A DNA stretch of 6,890 bases from Rikenellaceae bacterium. GTDB lineage: Bacteria; Bacteroidota; Bacteroidia; Bacteroidales; UBA932. Each line of letters starts with the position of its first letter. Position 1 is the first letter of the stretch. Made by a program: the position numbers and the translations under genes. Positions 5,452 to 6,890 of the stretch are shown here, in pieces. The notes under the pieces were generated by a model, which had not been told where the DNA came from, did not search any database, and saw nothing but the letters and a program-made list of their open reading frames with translations. The DNA is taken from assembly GCA_900769145.1 (NCBI GenBank), contig CAAGFN010000147.1:1-6890 (forward strand). The letters run 5' to 3'.

Positions 5452-6890
5452 ATGAAAAGAATAACGAAATATATGGCGGCAGTTGCCGTTTCGGTCACTG
5501 CGGTGTCGTGCTCCGACTTCCTTGATATGACACCGAGGGACAGTGTGTCCGACAAGGTGATCTGGGAGAGCACCAAGAATGCGGAGATGGCCGTCAACTA
5601 TCTCTACAGCTATACCTACGACGTGCTTATGAATCAGTGTCTGGCAGGTCTTACGGAGTCCCTGACTGACATGATGAAATACGGCTCGTACAACTACAAC
5701 TCCCTCTGCTTCATCCCGAGCGAAATAGCATACGGCGACGAGACCACGCTCACGGCATCCTACGTGGATACCTATCTGGGATATTGGAGCTCGTGGTACG
5801 GGGCAATCCGCCGTTGCAACGAGGCCCTCTACAATCTTGACAACTACGGCAAGATGTCTTCCGAGGACAAAATCCGCCTTGAGGGAGAAATCCGCTTCAT
5901 GAGGGCATATCTCTATTTCGACCTCGTGAAGAGATACAAGGAGGTCATTCTCTATGACCGCAACCTTGCAGCCATCACCAAGGACAAGGCCCTCAGCTCC
6001 GAAAAGGATTGCTGGGACTTCATCCTTGCCGACCTTGAATATGCCGCCGGGAAACTCCCTGCCAAGGCCAATGCTGGCGGCCGTATCGACAAGGGAATGG
6101 CTTACGCATTTATCACAAGGTCAATGCTTTATGCGGCAAACGGAATGGAGGCTGCCGGCCAGGACCCGAAGCCTTATTACCAGGCTGTCATTGAGGCGGC
6201 AGGAGAAGTCACGGCACTCGGCTATGACCTCACTGCCAATTATGCCGATTCCTACTCCACCGCAGGCAATCCGGAGGTAATTCTCCAGTATCTCTTCAGC
6301 CGTGCCGACGATGTGACCCATAGCTTTGACTACTACTATACTCCTGGAGGCGACTACTCCATCTTCGGCCAGAAAGGTGGCGGATACGGAACTCCGACCC
6401 AGGAAATGGTCGAGTCCTACGAACTTGCCACAGGAGGTTTCCCTGACTGGAGCGAGTGGCACGGGGAGACCACGAATACTCCTCCTTACGAGTTGCTCGA
6501 ACCTCGTTTCCAGGCTACCATCCTTTACAATGGAGCCCCTTGGAAGGGACGTGAGATAGAATCATTCGTCGGCGGTGCTGACGGTTATTGCGAGTGGAAT
6601 GTTGACCCGGAGCCTAACGGAAGGAGCACTACAGGCTATTTCCTCCGCAAGATTGTGGACGAGAATCACGACGTGATTAAATACAGCAACGGCACCCAGC
6701 CTCTTTCCATCATCCGTTATGCGGAGGTGCTTCTCAATCAGGCTGAAGCCCTCTTCAAGACCGGTGACGAAGCCAATGCCGAGAAACTCGTGAACCGTAT
6801 CCGTGCACGTGTTGGCCTTCCTGCAGTTTCCGTTGAGGGCAATGCTCTCTGGGCTGCTCTCCGCCAGGAAAGAAAGGTCGAGCTCAGCTA
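5452..6890 (+). CDS. SusD/RagB-family glycan-binding outer-membrane lipoprotein (3' end outside window)
   Basis: Translation from ATG at 5452 stays open to the window's right edge, giving 479 residues plus two bases. Family members are usually about 500-600 residues, so only the C-terminal tail is missing. The signal peptide ends in lipobox AVSC with Cys20, followed by SDFLD, whose early acidic residues fit surface display. SusD hallmarks appear in order: a TPR-type helix region with EIRFMRAYLYFDLVKRY (146-162), YGTPTQEMVESYE (312-324), IIRYAEVLLNQAEAL (420-434), VNRIRARVGLP (447-457), and at the edge RQERKVELS (471-479), the start of the usual ERRxELxFEG motif. It should bind the target glycan at the cell surface and act as the lid of the SusC-like barrel. 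It starts 14 bases after the SusC-like stop codon, and the two are almost certainly co-transcribed. The glycan specificity cannot be read from the sequence. Confidence 0.96.
   Translation, partial: MKRITKYMAAVAVSVTAVSCSDFLDMTPRDSVSDKVIWESTKNAEMAVNYLYSYTYDVLMNQCLAGLTESLTDMMKYGSYNYNSLCFIPSEIAYGDETTLTASYVDTYLGYWSSWYGAIRRCNEALYNLDNYGKMSSEDKIRLEGEIRFMRAYLYFDLVKRYKEVILYDRNLAAITKDKALSSEKDCWDFILADLEYAAGKLPAKANAGGRIDKGMAYAFITRSMLYAANGMEAAGQDPKPYYQAVIEAAGEVTALGYDLTANYADSYSTAGNPEVILQYLFSRADDVTHSFDYYYTPGGDYSIFGQKGGGYGTPTQEMVESYELATGGFPDWSEWHGETTNTPPYELLEPRFQATILYNGAPWKGREIESFVGGADGYCEWNVDPEPNGRSTTGYFLRKIVDENHDVIKYSNGTQPLSIIRYAEVLLNQAEALFKTGDEANAEKLVNRIRARVGLPAVSVEGNALWAALRQERKVELS

Larger units (their letters stand above)
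869..6890 (+). other. Putative PUL operon: GHL10-like lipoprotein, SusC-like, SusD-like (continues past window)
   Basis: Three same-strand genes follow one promoter core. Both junctions (2244-2257 and 5438-5451) are 14 bases, too short for a terminator hairpin or a full promoter, so co-transcription is strongly suggested. Each junction ends in ATTATGAAA or a near copy around the start codon, which suits the AT-rich, Shine-Dalgarno-independent initiation of Bacteroidota. The operon is unusual in that the enzyme-like lipoprotein gene precedes the SusC-like gene. It probably continues rightward, since the SusD-like gene is still open at the edge. Confidence 0.75.

Noticed and set aside
5954..6559. 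Three overlapping open frames (plus and minus) inside the SusD-like gene
   Set aside because: The SusD-like frame runs unbroken through this region with family motifs; the others lack any supporting feature.

Overview
The window looks like part of a polysaccharide utilization locus (PUL) from a member of the Bacteroidota, most likely order Bacteroidales. Three things support this: a SusC-like/SusD-like pair, promoter cores of the Bacteroides TAnnTTTG type, and no Shine-Dalgarno sequence before any start. The coding DNA has mixed GC content with many C/G-ending codons (CTC, GCC, AAG, GGC), and the 150-base spacer at 750-899 is strongly AT-rich. Genus cannot be fixed from this; a gut or rumen Bacteroidales is an inference.

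Layout: (1) 1-749, minus strand: the first 249 residues of a twin-arginine-type lipoprotein with a DUF4434-like (putative TIM-barrel glycosidase) domain, cut by the window's left edge. (2) 750-899: a divergent intergenic region with back-to-back promoter cores. Their 12-base sequences form an 11/12 inverted repeat, and a cluster of TAATTA hexamers lies between them. (3) 900-2243, plus: a lipoprotein resembling the GHL10/DUF187 glycoside-hydrolase-like family. (4) 2258-5437, plus: a complete SusC/RagA-family TonB-dependent outer-membrane transporter. (5) 5452-6890, plus: a SusD/RagB-family surface glycan-binding lipoprotein, open at the right edge, with 479 residues visible.

The three plus-strand genes look like one operon: the two junctions are each exactly 14 bases, with no room for a terminator or separate promoter. 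Read as a system, the SusD-like protein would capture a glycan at the cell surface and the SusC-like protein would import it using TonB energy. The two lipoproteins, both resembling glycoside-hydrolase-like families of unsettled activity, would process it outside the cell or in the periplasm. No enzyme of a well-characterised CAZyme family and no regulator is visible, so the substrate cannot be named. The main point of interest is this pairing of two poorly characterised putative glycosidases with a SusCD transporter, under divergent matched promoters. I see no RNA genes, insertion sequences, CRISPR arrays or frameshifts.
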